A stretch of 36,023 nucleotides of DNA from assembly GCA_946061515.1 (NCBI GenBank), contig CAMGRL010000018.1, positions 1 to 36,023 of the forward strand. Direction: 5' to 3'. The DNA comes from an uncultured Clostridia bacterium (GTDB taxonomy: Bacteria; Bacillota; Clostridia; Oscillospirales; Oscillospiraceae). The notes beneath the pieces are model-generated. The model had not been told where the DNA came from, did no database searches, and saw nothing but the letters and a program-made list of their open reading frames with translations. Below, piece by piece: positions 1 to 7,933 of the stretch (within the stretch, counting starts at the first letter, position 1; every line of letters begins with the position of its first letter). Both the position numbers and the translations under genes were made by a program.

Positions 1-54
1 TGCCGGGCGGATTCGGGACTTTCACCCTTTAGAACGGGCGCTCACCGGGCGCAC
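1..54 (-). mobile_element. Group IIC intron, 5' end only (runs off the left edge)
   Basis: Read on the minus strand from position 54 leftwards, the sequence begins GTGCGCCCGG and continues through AAAGGGTGAAAGTCCCGAA to the window edge. From memory, this parallels the start of the Oceanobacillus iheyensis group IIC intron, which begins GTGTGCCCGG and has AGGGTGAGAGTCCCGAA at the same distance. Group IIC introns are ribozymes that splice out of RNA and insert just downstream of intrinsic terminator hairpins. Here a 17-bp perfect hairpin (59-95) ends four bases before the proposed 5' splice site. The reverse transcriptase and the catalytic domains would lie outside the window, so completeness cannot be judged. 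Confidence 0.8.
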
Positions 55-58
55 TGCA

Positions 59-95
59 AAACCTGCCCGGCAAGCGTTGCTTGCCGGGCAGGTTT
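59..95 (-). terminator. Intrinsic terminator downstream of the yihY-like gene
   Basis: Positions 59-75 and 79-95 form a perfect 17-bp stem with a three-base loop. On the minus strand the stem ends in TTT followed by TGCA, after which the proposed intron begins. It lies about 50 bp past the stop of the YihY-like gene. The U-run is short, possibly because the intron interrupts the original 3' flank. Confidence 0.7.
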
Positions 96-146
96 GCGTT
101 TCACTTTACTCTTCCATGCAGCTCTATGCACTGCCGATAGTTTTGT

Positions 147-1013
147 CTACAGGCTGTCATTCTCTTCTTCCTTGGGCTTCAGTTGGTTCCGGTTGAAATC
201 CCGCAAGGCCACGTTGTAGGCCGCGCCGCAGAGGATGACCATGCAGCAGGTATAGAGCCACAGCATCAGCAAGATCACCGCCGCAAGGGAGCCGTAGACC
301 AAAGGATATTTTGTGGAAGCGCCGATGAAGGTGGAAAAAGCCATGCTCACCGCCACCAGCATCACCGAGGCGGCCAGAGCCCCCGGCCAGGTGCGGTAGG
401 GGTCCTCCCGGCTGACGGAGACCCAGTACACGCCCCAGACGGTGACAAACAATATTCCGCCCAGCAGAAGAAAGCGCAGATAATTCCAGGAATCGGAGAT
501 GTCGATCAAGGGAAGGTAGCGGTTTAACAGGTCGATCAGCTCGCCGCCTGTCAGCATGACCAGGATGGAGAAATAGATGGCGGCCAGAAAGATCAGGGAA
601 AACACGATGCTGAAGGCAAAGCCCAGCAGGCCCTGAAAGCGCTGGCGGCCCTGCATCTCGCCGATGGTGCCCTGCAAGGTGCGGATGGCCGCGGAAGAGG
701 AGGTCACCAGAATGGCCAGGCTGCCGAACATCATGGCCTTGTTGTTGTTCTCCGCCACATAGCGCAGGAAGTCCTTCAGGTACCCGGCGGTCTCCGCCGA
801 GATAAAGCCCCGGACAAAGCCCAGAAGCATCACGACCCGGTCGTAGCTGCTGCCCAGCATGGTGTACAGGCAGATGACCAGGGGGAAAAAGGTCATGGTG
901 AGATAATAGGACAGGGCCGCCGAGGCTCTGGGGATCCGCTTTTGGGCGTAGAGCTCCGCCATGCTCTCCAGAATATTCAGTTTCCTTTTCATCCGTAGAT
1001 CACTGGCTTTCAC
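147..1013 (-). CDS. yihY: YihY/BrkB-family integral membrane protein
   Basis: This 288-residue protein has about six hydrophobic segments and the family's typical N-terminus, with a short basic stretch followed by a segment containing ASAALSYYLTMTFFPL. YihY/BrkB proteins are inner-membrane proteins of unsettled biochemical role; they were once called RNase BN, an assignment since withdrawn. The start taken is GTG at 1013, which has AGGAG eight bases upstream; ATG at 992 is possible but has no clear Shine-Dalgarno. That AGGAG lies in the 3' arm of the terminator hairpin following ftsZ, so translation may depend on read-through transcripts. It is the last gene before a terminator and an apparent intron insertion. 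Confidence 0.85.
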   Translation of the reverse strand: MKASDLRMKRKLNILESMAELYAQKRIPRASAALSYYLTMTFFPLVICLYTMLGSSYDRVVMLLGFVRGFISAETAGYLKDFLRYVAENNNKAMMFGSLAILVTSSSAAIRTLQGTIGEMQGRQRFQGLLGFAFSIVFSLIFLAAIYFSILVMLTGGELIDLLNRYLPLIDISDSWNYLRFLLLGGILFVTVWGVYWVSVSREDPYRTWPGALAASVMLVAVSMAFSTFIGASTKYPLVYGSLAAVILLMLWLYTCCMVILCGAAYNVALRDFNRNQLKPKEEENDSL

Positions 1014-1015
1014 CG

Positions 1016-1054
1016 AAAAAGCTCCTCCGTCCCGTTGGATGAAGGAGCTTTTTT
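1016..1054 (-). terminator. Terminator after ftsZ, overlapping the yihY ribosome binding site
   Basis: Positions 1016-1026 and 1043-1053 pair as an 11-bp stem (AAAAAGCTCCT with AGGAGCTTTTT). On the minus strand this gives a hairpin ending in a U-run, 16 bases past the ftsZ stop. The distal arm contains AGGAG, positioned to serve as the Shine-Dalgarno of the next gene. Confidence 0.8.
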
Positions 1055-1069
1055 CCTTTTTACGCTCAA

Positions 1070-2233
<1,164 letters not shown>

Positions 2234-2265
2234 GTTCTTGCCTCCCTGTATTTTTACCCACAAAA

Positions 2266-2280
2266 CTGTGATTATTTATA
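2266..2280 (-). repeat. 15-bp element shared by the ftsZ and murA upstream regions (copy 1)
   Basis: The minus-strand sequence TATAAATAATCACAG lies 33 bases upstream of the ftsZ start and is identical to a 15-mer at 4508-4522 upstream of murA. Both copies are in short AT-rich gaps of the same cluster. Function unknown; it could be a protein-binding site or a -10-like element. Confidence 0.6.
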
Positions 2281-2297
2281 TATTTTCGGTATTGAAT

Positions 2298-2326
2298 ATA
2301 TTATTACATTTTTTCGCTGCGGTCAA
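2298..2326 (-). promoter_or_regulatory. Candidate sigma-A promoter for ftsZ
   Basis: On the minus strand TTGACC (2321-2326) is separated by 17 bases from TAATAT (2298-2303), giving a start site near 2291 and a leader of about 57 bases before ftsZ. The ftsQ-ftsZ gap is unusually AT-rich for this genome, as expected for a promoter region. Confidence 0.6.
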
Positions 2327-2337
2327 TAGCTTTTTTC

Positions 2338-2351
2338 GTTTTGTCGAAAAC
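2338..2351. promoter_or_regulatory. Spo0A-like box upstream of the ftsZ promoter
   Basis: The plus strand contains TTTTGTCGAAAAC, which includes the Bacillus Spo0A box core TGTCGAA (2342-2348) exactly. It is centred about 54 bases upstream of the predicted ftsZ start site. In Bacillus subtilis, ftsAZ transcription rises at sporulation onset. A role for Spo0A here is inferred from the motif and the presence of sporulation genes. Confidence 0.45.
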
Positions 2352-2381
2352 TTTTGTAAGCAATTTGTAAATTTTCAAGTT

Positions 2382-3173
2382 TTAATTAGGAATAAAATGG
2401 GCACTTGTGCCATCAGACACGTCGATGGTGCCCACGTCTCCCTCCTTCAGCTGGTTCATCACGGAGACGATCATGCCGAATTTATACTCAACATTGCTGC
2501 TGCCGCCGATTTTGAAGGCAAATCGGCCATCGCCGTAGGCGATTCTGACGGAATAGGGGTTGGAAAAATCGATCTTGTTGACCCGGGAGGCAAGTCCCCT
2601 CTCCTGGAGCTGATAAAGAACCTGGGAGATAAAGTTCACCAGCTCCTCGTTGTTGTCGGAAGTAGTGAGCTTTTCTCCGATCATCAGCGTACCGGGGGAC
2701 ACACCCAGAATGGGGATCAGGTCCCCGGTCTCCGCTTCGGTGGCTTTGCCCAGGATCTTGCAGCTGTGGTCGATGGCCCATTCCTCGTCGCCCACCTGGA
2801 GATAGGCCAGGGCCTTGCATTCCTGCACCGAGATGATGACCTTGTTGGGCAGCTGCCGTTCAACGGAGACCTCCTCGATATAAGGGAGCTTGGCAAAGAC
2901 CCGGCTGGTGGCCGCGATGCGGTCAAAGAAGAACAGGTTGTCGCCCTCTTCGATGACGACGGCCTTGATGATCTCACTGTCGGTATAATGCTCGTTACCC
3001 TCCACCTGAATTTCGGTGACGCGGAAGAAAACGCTCATCACAAAAATAGCGGCCATGATGACCAGCAGAAAGGTCAGCAGAGCGCCGACGCCGGTTTTTC
3101 TGCGCCGGGACGGCTTGCGGTATTCGTCGTGCTTGCTGGCCGGCGGCTGGTTCTTATGCAAATTATAAGCCAT
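2382..3173 (-). CDS. ftsQ: Cell division protein FtsQ/DivIB
   Basis: FtsQ (DivIB in Gram-positives) is a bitopic membrane protein that joins FtsL and FtsB/DivIC in the divisome core. The 263-residue product has a basic cytoplasmic N-terminus (about 1-30), one transmembrane helix (about 31-50) and a POTRA-like domain starting at ITEIQVEGN-type sequence near residue 53. An extracytoplasmic beta domain follows. This order is diagnostic of the family even though sequence identity is usually low. The start at 3173 has AAAGGA upstream. It follows murA by 26 bases and is the last gene before the ftsZ promoter region. Confidence 0.92.
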   Translation of the reverse strand: MAYNLHKNQPPASKHDEYRKPSRRRKTGVGALLTFLLVIMAAIFVMSVFFRVTEIQVEGNEHYTDSEIIKAVVIEEGDNLFFFDRIAATSRVFAKLPYIEEVSVERQLPNKVIISVQECKALAYLQVGDEEWAIDHSCKILGKATEAETGDLIPILGVSPGTLMIGEKLTTSDNNEELVNFISQVLYQLQERGLASRVNKIDFSNPYSVRIAYGDGRFAFKIGGSSNVEYKFGMIVSVMNQLKEGDVGTIDVSDGTSAHFIPN

Positions 3174-3199
3174 AGGACAGTTCCTTTCGCTTTATCTTG

Positions 3200-4453
3200 T
3201 CAGTATTCCAGGCTGATATCCGCGCCAAGGGCGCGCAGGCGCATGTCAAAGCGCTCATAGCCCCGGCTGATGTGCCCGTCGTCGCAGATCAGGGTCTCTC
3301 CCTCAGCGGACAGGCCTGCCACGATCATGGCAGCGCCGCCCCGCAGGTCGGTGGCGGTGAGGGCCGTGCCGTGCAGGCAGTCCACGCCCCAGATCTCCGC
3401 GATTTTGCCGTGGGTCACGATGTCCGCGCCCAGACGGCACAGCTCCGGCACCTGGCGGTAGCGATTTTCAAAGATGTTTTCCGTAATGCGGGTCAGCCCC
3501 TTTGCTTTGAGCAGGGCGGCCATCAGCACCGGCTGGGCGTCGGTGGGAAAACCGGGATAAGGGGCGGTGGAGATCTCCCCCACGGCCTTCAGTTCTCCCG
3601 GCGAGCGGAGCCTGACACTGCGGTCCGTGCTTATTATATCACAGCCCGCCTGATTTAGGAAGTGCAGAACGGTAGAAAAATGCCGGGGATCGATGCCCCG
3701 CAGCTCCACATTGCCGCCGGTACAGGCCGCGGCGCAGGCGATGGTGGAGGCCACGATCCTATCGGGGATGATGCGGCAGGCGATATGCTTCTCCGGTGAA
3801 AGGCTCCCGATGGTCACGGTGTCCGTGCCCGCGCCCCGGATCTGCGCGCCCATGGCCTTCAGATAGTCCTGCAGGGCCACGATCTCCGGCTCCCGGGCCG
3901 CGCCGTGGATGACGGTCTCCCCTTTTGCCGCGCAGGCGGCCAGCATGATGTTCTCCGTGGCCCCCACGCTGGGGAAGGGCAGAACGATCTCCGCACCCTT
4001 CAGCGCCTCCGAGCGGCATAAGATCTCTTCCCTGTCCTCGTCGATCTCCGCCCCCATCTGCCGCAGGGCGGCCAGGTGCAGGTCGATGGGCCGCTTGCCC
4101 AGCTGACAGCCGCCGGGCAGGGACAGCCGCGCCTCCCCGCAGCGGGCCAGAAGGGCCCCCATAAAGATCACCGAGGAGCGCATCTCCACCATCAGACTGT
4201 GGGGAATATTACAGCAGGACAGGTTCCGGGAGTCTATGGTCACCTCTCCGCCCCGCTGCTCCGCCGAGCAGCCCAAATGCCGGAGGATGCGCAGCGCCGC
4301 GTCCACATCCCGCAGCTGGGGGACGTTCAGCAGCTCCGTGCTTGCCGGGCAAATGATCGACGCCGCCAGGATCGGCAGCGACGCGTTTTTGGACCCCTGC
4401 ACAAAGCAGGCGCCTTCCAGCCGGTTTCCTCCCCTGATGTGCCATAGTTCCAT
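3200..4453 (-). CDS. murA: UDP-N-acetylglucosamine 1-carboxyvinyltransferase MurA
   Basis: MurA transfers enolpyruvate from PEP to UDP-GlcNAc, the first committed step of peptidoglycan synthesis, and is the fosfomycin target. The 417-residue length is typical. The N-terminus MELWHIRGGNRLEG aligns with the family start, SKNASLP (21-27) carries the substrate-contacting Lys-Asn pair, and the catalytic-loop cysteine is present as Cys116 in LPGGCQLG, so fosfomycin sensitivity would be expected. Clostridia often have two MurA copies; this one is embedded in the dcw cluster between murG and ftsQ. Its only purine-rich ribosome binding candidate, GGGGGG at 4461-4466, is part of the hairpin at 4463-4500. 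Confidence 0.96.
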   Translation of the reverse strand: MELWHIRGGNRLEGACFVQGSKNASLPILAASIICPASTELLNVPQLRDVDAALRILRHLGCSAEQRGGEVTIDSRNLSCCNIPHSLMVEMRSSVIFMGALLARCGEARLSLPGGCQLGKRPIDLHLAALRQMGAEIDEDREEILCRSEALKGAEIVLPFPSVGATENIMLAACAAKGETVIHGAAREPEIVALQDYLKAMGAQIRGAGTDTVTIGSLSPEKHIACRIIPDRIVASTIACAAACTGGNVELRGIDPRHFSTVLHFLNQAGCDIISTDRSVRLRSPGELKAVGEISTAPYPGFPTDAQPVLMAALLKAKGLTRITENIFENRYRQVPELCRLGADIVTHGKIAEIWGVDCLHGTALTATDLRGGAAMIVAGLSAEGETLICDDGHISRGYERFDMRLRALGADISLEY

Positions 4454-4455
4454 AG

Positions 4456-4500
4456 AAAAACCCCCCGCGCATTGAAATCATGCCATACTATGCGGCGGGG
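4456..4500 (-). terminator. Terminator-like or attenuator hairpin just before murA
   Basis: On the minus strand CCCCGCCGCAT (4490-4500) pairs with ATGCGCGGGG (4463-4472) with one bulged base. GG and a run of five T residues follow, then the murA ATG at 4453. The hairpin thus has terminator form but lies inside a cluster, and its distal arm overlaps the only Shine-Dalgarno candidate of murA. Confidence 0.6.
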
Positions 4501-4507
4501 AGTATTT

Positions 4508-4522
4508 CTGTGATTATTTATA
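4508..4522 (-). repeat. 15-bp element shared by the murA and ftsZ upstream regions (copy 2)
   Basis: TATAAATAATCACAG on the minus strand begins three bases past the murG stop and matches the copy at 2266-2280 exactly. It precedes the hairpin before murA. Confidence 0.6.
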
Positions 4523-4525
4523 CAA

Positions 4526-5644
4526 TCAATGGAGCAGATCCAGAATGATCCCGCAGATTTTTTCGGTGGCGTCGGGCACAGCCAGGGAGCGCATGGCCGT
4601 GGACATGCCGCTCAGCTTTTCCTCATCGGCAAGCAGGGCTTTCAGCTCATCCAGGAGGGAGTCCGCGTCAAATTCGCCCTCTAAGAGCACTTTGGCCCCT
4701 CCTGCCCGCTCCAGAACCCGGGCGTTTTTCTCCTGGTGGTTGTTGGTCACGTTGGGCGAGGGCACGATGATGACCGGCTTTCCCATATAGGTCAGCTCCG
4801 CCAGGGTGGAGGCTCCGGCGCGGCACATGATCAGGTCAGCCGCCGCCATGACCCGGGGCATGTCGTAAATGTATTCCTTCACGTCCACGCCGTATTCCCC
4901 GTGGTCCGGGGCGGTCTCGCTGAGCTTTTCGCACACATCCTTATAATACATGCTTCCGGCGGAGTGGATCAGGCGGAAATCGTCCTGCCCCCGGAGCTTG
5001 GGGATCATCTCCGTCACGATTTTGTTCATATGTCCCGCGCCCAGAGAGCCCCAGACGGAGACCACCAGGGGCTTATCCGCCGGCAGGCCCAGCTGGGCCT
5101 TGGCGGAGTCCTTGGTATAGCAGGAAAACTCGCCCCGCACCGGGGTGCCGGTAACTTCCACCCGCTCGGGGTTTTTGTAATACTGCCGGCTCTCCTCAAA
5201 GCCCACCATGATCTTGTCCACATGGGCAGAGAGCATTTTGGTGGTCAGGCCGGGGACGGCGTTGCTCTCGTGGACGGCGGTGGGGATATGGAGCTTGGAA
5301 GCTGCCATCAGCACCGGGTAGCACACATAGCCGCCGGTACCGATGACCACGTCGGGCTTGAAGTCCTTCAAAATCTTTTTGGTCTCCCGGGTGGCCCCGG
5401 CCACGTTTTTGACGGTCTGAATATTGTGCACCAGGGCCTTGACGCTTTTGCCCCGGCTGATGTTGGTGATTTTCAGGGGCTTGATGTCATAGCCCGCCAT
5501 GGGCACCAGCTGCATCTCCATCTTGCCCTCGGCGCCCAGGAAGAGAAACTCGCTGTCGGGCAGCAGCTCGCGGAGCCTGCCCGCCACAGCCAGGGCGGGG
5601 TTGATATGTCCGGCGGTACCGCCGCAGGTGAAAACAAAACGCAT
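4526..5644 (-). CDS. murG: Lipid II synthase MurG (undecaprenyl-PP-MurNAc-pentapeptide GlcNAc transferase)
   Basis: MurG adds GlcNAc to lipid I on the cytoplasmic membrane face to make lipid II. The protein (372 residues from ATG at 5644) begins MRFVFTCGGTAGHINPALA, the glycine-rich acceptor-binding loop of the family. It has a second-domain donor site around CRAGASTLAELTYMGKP, typical of GT-B fold family 28 enzymes. ATG at 5653 is also in frame, but only two bases separate it from the GGAAAGG Shine-Dalgarno, while 5644 is 11 bases away; 5644 is preferred. It lies between ftsW and murA. Confidence 0.96.
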   Translation of the reverse strand: MRFVFTCGGTAGHINPALAVAGRLRELLPDSEFLFLGAEGKMEMQLVPMAGYDIKPLKITNISRGKSVKALVHNIQTVKNVAGATRETKKILKDFKPDVVIGTGGYVCYPVLMAASKLHIPTAVHESNAVPGLTTKMLSAHVDKIMVGFEESRQYYKNPERVEVTGTPVRGEFSCYTKDSAKAQLGLPADKPLVVSVWGSLGAGHMNKIVTEMIPKLRGQDDFRLIHSAGSMYYKDVCEKLSETAPDHGEYGVDVKEYIYDMPRVMAAADLIMCRAGASTLAELTYMGKPVIIVPSPNVTNNHQEKNARVLERAGGAKVLLEGEFDADSLLDELKALLADEEKLSGMSTAMRSLAVPDATEKICGIILDLLH

Positions 5645-5668
5645 ATGTCTCATATCCTTTCCAATGGA

Positions 5669-6829
5669 TCATTTTTCTGTCAGTATTGTTCTGGACGCGC
5701 TGAGGATGATCCCCATCTCGCCCAGCTGGATGAGCAGGGCCGTGCCGCCGTAGCTGAAAAAGGGCAGGGATATGCCGGTGCAGGGCACAAGGTTTGTGAC
5801 CACCGCCACATTCAAAAAGACCTGAATGGCAAGCAGGGTGCTGATGCCCGCGCAGACCAGAAAATCATAGCGGTCCCGGCAGTGCAGGGCGATCCAGTAG
5901 CCCCGTAAAATCAGCAGCGCGAAGAGGGTGAGGATCAGCACCGCGCCGATAAAGCCCAGCTCCTCGCAGGCCACGGCGAAGATAAAGTCGTTATGCTCCT
6001 CCGGCAGATACAGGAATTTCTGCCGGCTGCCCCCCAGGCCCAGGCCGCTTAAACCCCCGGAGCCGATGGAATAGAGGGACTGGACGATCTGATAGCCCTC
6101 GTCCGAGGAGCTGGAGAAGGGGTCCCGCCAGGTGGTGATGCGGCTGGAGGCATAGGGGAAAAAGGCCAGCAGCACCGCCAGCGCCCCTCCCGCGGCCGCC
6201 GCCGCGCCGATAAACCAGCCCAGCCGGACGCCGCCCAAAAACAGCATCACGCCGCCTATGGCGATAATGATGATGGAGGCGGAAAAGTGGGGCTCCAGCA
6301 CCAGAAGGCCCACAATGGCGCAGAGAATGGCCGCGAAGGGCAAAATGCCGTAACGGAAGGTCTTCATCCTGCCCCGCATTTTACAGATCAGCACGGAGAA
6401 GGACAAAATCACCGCCAGCTTTGCCAGCTCCGAGGGCTGAAGCGTCATTCCCCCCACGCCAAGCCAGCGCCGTGAGCCATTGACCTTGACGCCCACAAAG
6501 GGCACCAGCATCAGCAGCACCAGGGCAAAGGCCAGAAAGGGGAAGGAATAGCGCCGGTAAAAGCCCATCGGCAGTTTAGACGCCAAAAGCATGACGCCGG
6601 TTCCCAAAAGGGCAAATAAAAGCTGACGCACGAAATAATAGGCGGCGTTGCCGCCGGTGATGTTGCCCGGGTCATAATAGGCCCTGGCGAAGCTGGCAGA
6701 CAAAACCATCACCACGCCCATGGTCAGCAAAATCAGCACCAAAAGGAAAAAAGGCGTGTCAAAGCCTGCCTTTCTCTCCTTCACGGCCGTATCGGAAAAG
6801 CCGGTGAGGCGGGCACTGTCGTAACGCAT
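5669..6829 (-). CDS. ftsW: SEDS-family peptidoglycan polymerase FtsW
   Basis: FtsW polymerises lipid II at the division septum together with a class B PBP. The 386-residue protein has about ten membrane segments and the SEDS signatures WLGVGGMTLQPSELAKLA, GSGGLSGLGLGGS and PEEHNDFIFAVACEELGF, then PFFSYGGTALL near the C-terminus. The start at 6829 is supported by GGGAGGTGGG three bases upstream; the upstream ATG at 6853 lacks one. RodA is a close paralogue, but position between mraY and murG favours FtsW. It is the natural partner of the PBP at 9386-11713. murD, which often separates mraY and ftsW, is missing. Confidence 0.93.
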   Translation of the reverse strand: MRYDSARLTGFSDTAVKERKAGFDTPFFLLVLILLTMGVVMVLSASFARAYYDPGNITGGNAAYYFVRQLLFALLGTGVMLLASKLPMGFYRRYSFPFLAFALVLLMLVPFVGVKVNGSRRWLGVGGMTLQPSELAKLAVILSFSVLICKMRGRMKTFRYGILPFAAILCAIVGLLVLEPHFSASIIIIAIGGVMLFLGGVRLGWFIGAAAAAGGALAVLLAFFPYASSRITTWRDPFSSSSDEGYQIVQSLYSIGSGGLSGLGLGGSRQKFLYLPEEHNDFIFAVACEELGFIGAVLILTLFALLILRGYWIALHCRDRYDFLVCAGISTLLAIQVFLNVAVVTNLVPCTGISLPFFSYGGTALLIQLGEMGIILSASRTILTEK

Positions 6830-6863
6830 TTTCCCACCTCCCCGGCTTTTCAATCAAAAGTCT

Positions 6864-7877
6864 TTACAGGGCGTAACGCTGGAACACCCCAATAAAGGAT
6901 ATGATTGCAAAGAGCAGAGATATGCCTGTGAAGAGGACAAAAAGCTCTTTTTCGCTCCACTTTTTTCCGGTCCAGCCGCCCATCTCCAGATGGTGGTGGA
7001 AGGGGGCCATTTTAAACACCCGCTTGCCGTGGCTGAGCTTGAAATAGCCCACCTGGATAATGTCGGACAGGGTCTCGATAATGTAGATGATGCCCAGGGT
7101 GATGAGGACCAGGGGCATATCGTAGGCGAAGGCCAGAGCCGACACCGCGCCGCCCAAAAACAGGGAGCCGGTGTCCCCCATGAACACCTTGGCCGGGTTG
7201 AAGTTATACACCAGAAAGCCCATCAGGCCGCCCAGCAGTCCCGAGGCGAAAATGCCCAGCTCCAAAAACTCCTGGCCCCAGGCGAAGGTGATCGCCACGA
7301 AAAACAGCATCACCGGCAGAGAGGTGCCGGTGGCCAGGCCGTCCACGCCGTCGGTAATGTTCACGGCGTTGACCGTGCCCACGATCACAAAGGCCGCGAA
7401 CACGAAATACAGCCACTCAGGCAGCGGAACGGTCTTTCCGGAGAAGGGGATGAAGAGGTTAGGCCGCACATAGCCCAGAGAGCGCATCAGCAGCACGAAC
7501 ACCAGAGCCGCCGCCAGCTGGAGCAGGAACTTTTTCTTGGCCGTCAGGCCCAGATTCTGCTTGTTCTTGATCTTTTCCCAGTCATCCAAAAAGCCGATGG
7601 CGCCGAATACCAGGGCGAAAAGCAGCACGAAAATGTGGACAAAGTTGCCCTTTAACATGCTGGGAAAGCCGATGGTCAGGCAGACGAAGGTGACGGCCAG
7701 AATAAACATCACACCGCCCATGGTGGGGGTGCCGCTTTTGGCCATATGCCAGGTGGGGCCGTCTTTTTTGATCTCCTGTCCCGCCTTCTGCTTCCGCAGC
7801 CAGGGGATGTAATACTTTCCGAAGGCCGTGGCAAACAGAAAGGCCAGAATAAACGCGCAGATCAGCTTTATCGTCAT
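6864..7877 (-). CDS. mraY: Phospho-N-acetylmuramoyl-pentapeptide transferase MraY
   Basis: MraY moves phospho-MurNAc-pentapeptide from UDP to undecaprenyl phosphate, forming lipid I. The 337-residue integral membrane protein shows the family hallmarks: TMGGVMFI near residue 52, NAVNITDGVDGLATG with the catalytic Asp residues, VFMGDTGSLFLGG, and the APFHHHLEMGGW histidine loop. It starts with ATG at 7877 after GAGGAAAG. In many genomes murF lies between murE and mraY; here only 56 non-coding bases separate them. Confidence 0.97.
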   Translation of the reverse strand: MTIKLICAFILAFLFATAFGKYYIPWLRKQKAGQEIKKDGPTWHMAKSGTPTMGGVMFILAVTFVCLTIGFPSMLKGNFVHIFVLLFALVFGAIGFLDDWEKIKNKQNLGLTAKKKFLLQLAAALVFVLLMRSLGYVRPNLFIPFSGKTVPLPEWLYFVFAAFVIVGTVNAVNITDGVDGLATGTSLPVMLFFVAITFAWGQEFLELGIFASGLLGGLMGFLVYNFNPAKVFMGDTGSLFLGGAVSALAFAYDMPLVLITLGIIYIIETLSDIIQVGYFKLSHGKRVFKMAPFHHHLEMGGWTGKKWSEKELFVLFTGISLLFAIISFIGVFQRYAL

Positions 7878-7933
7878 GTTTCTTTCCTCTTTTCCTCTTT
7901 TTCCGGCAAGGGGCGCTTCAAGCCCCCACAGAT

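Noticed and set aside
1-54. Riboswitch or protein-coding tail at the left edge
   Set aside because: The order and spacing of the GTGCG start and the GGGTGAAAGTCCC block fit a group IIC intron 5' end much better, and the terminator just upstream is the expected target.
4736-5908. 390-codon plus-strand open frame across murG and ftsW
   Set aside because: It spans two well-supported minus-strand genes and their junction. Composition is typical of an antisense shadow.
7878-7933. Remnant of murF between murE and mraY
   Set aside because: Only 56 bases, with no coding similarity; the single Mur ligase here has the MurE DNPR motif.
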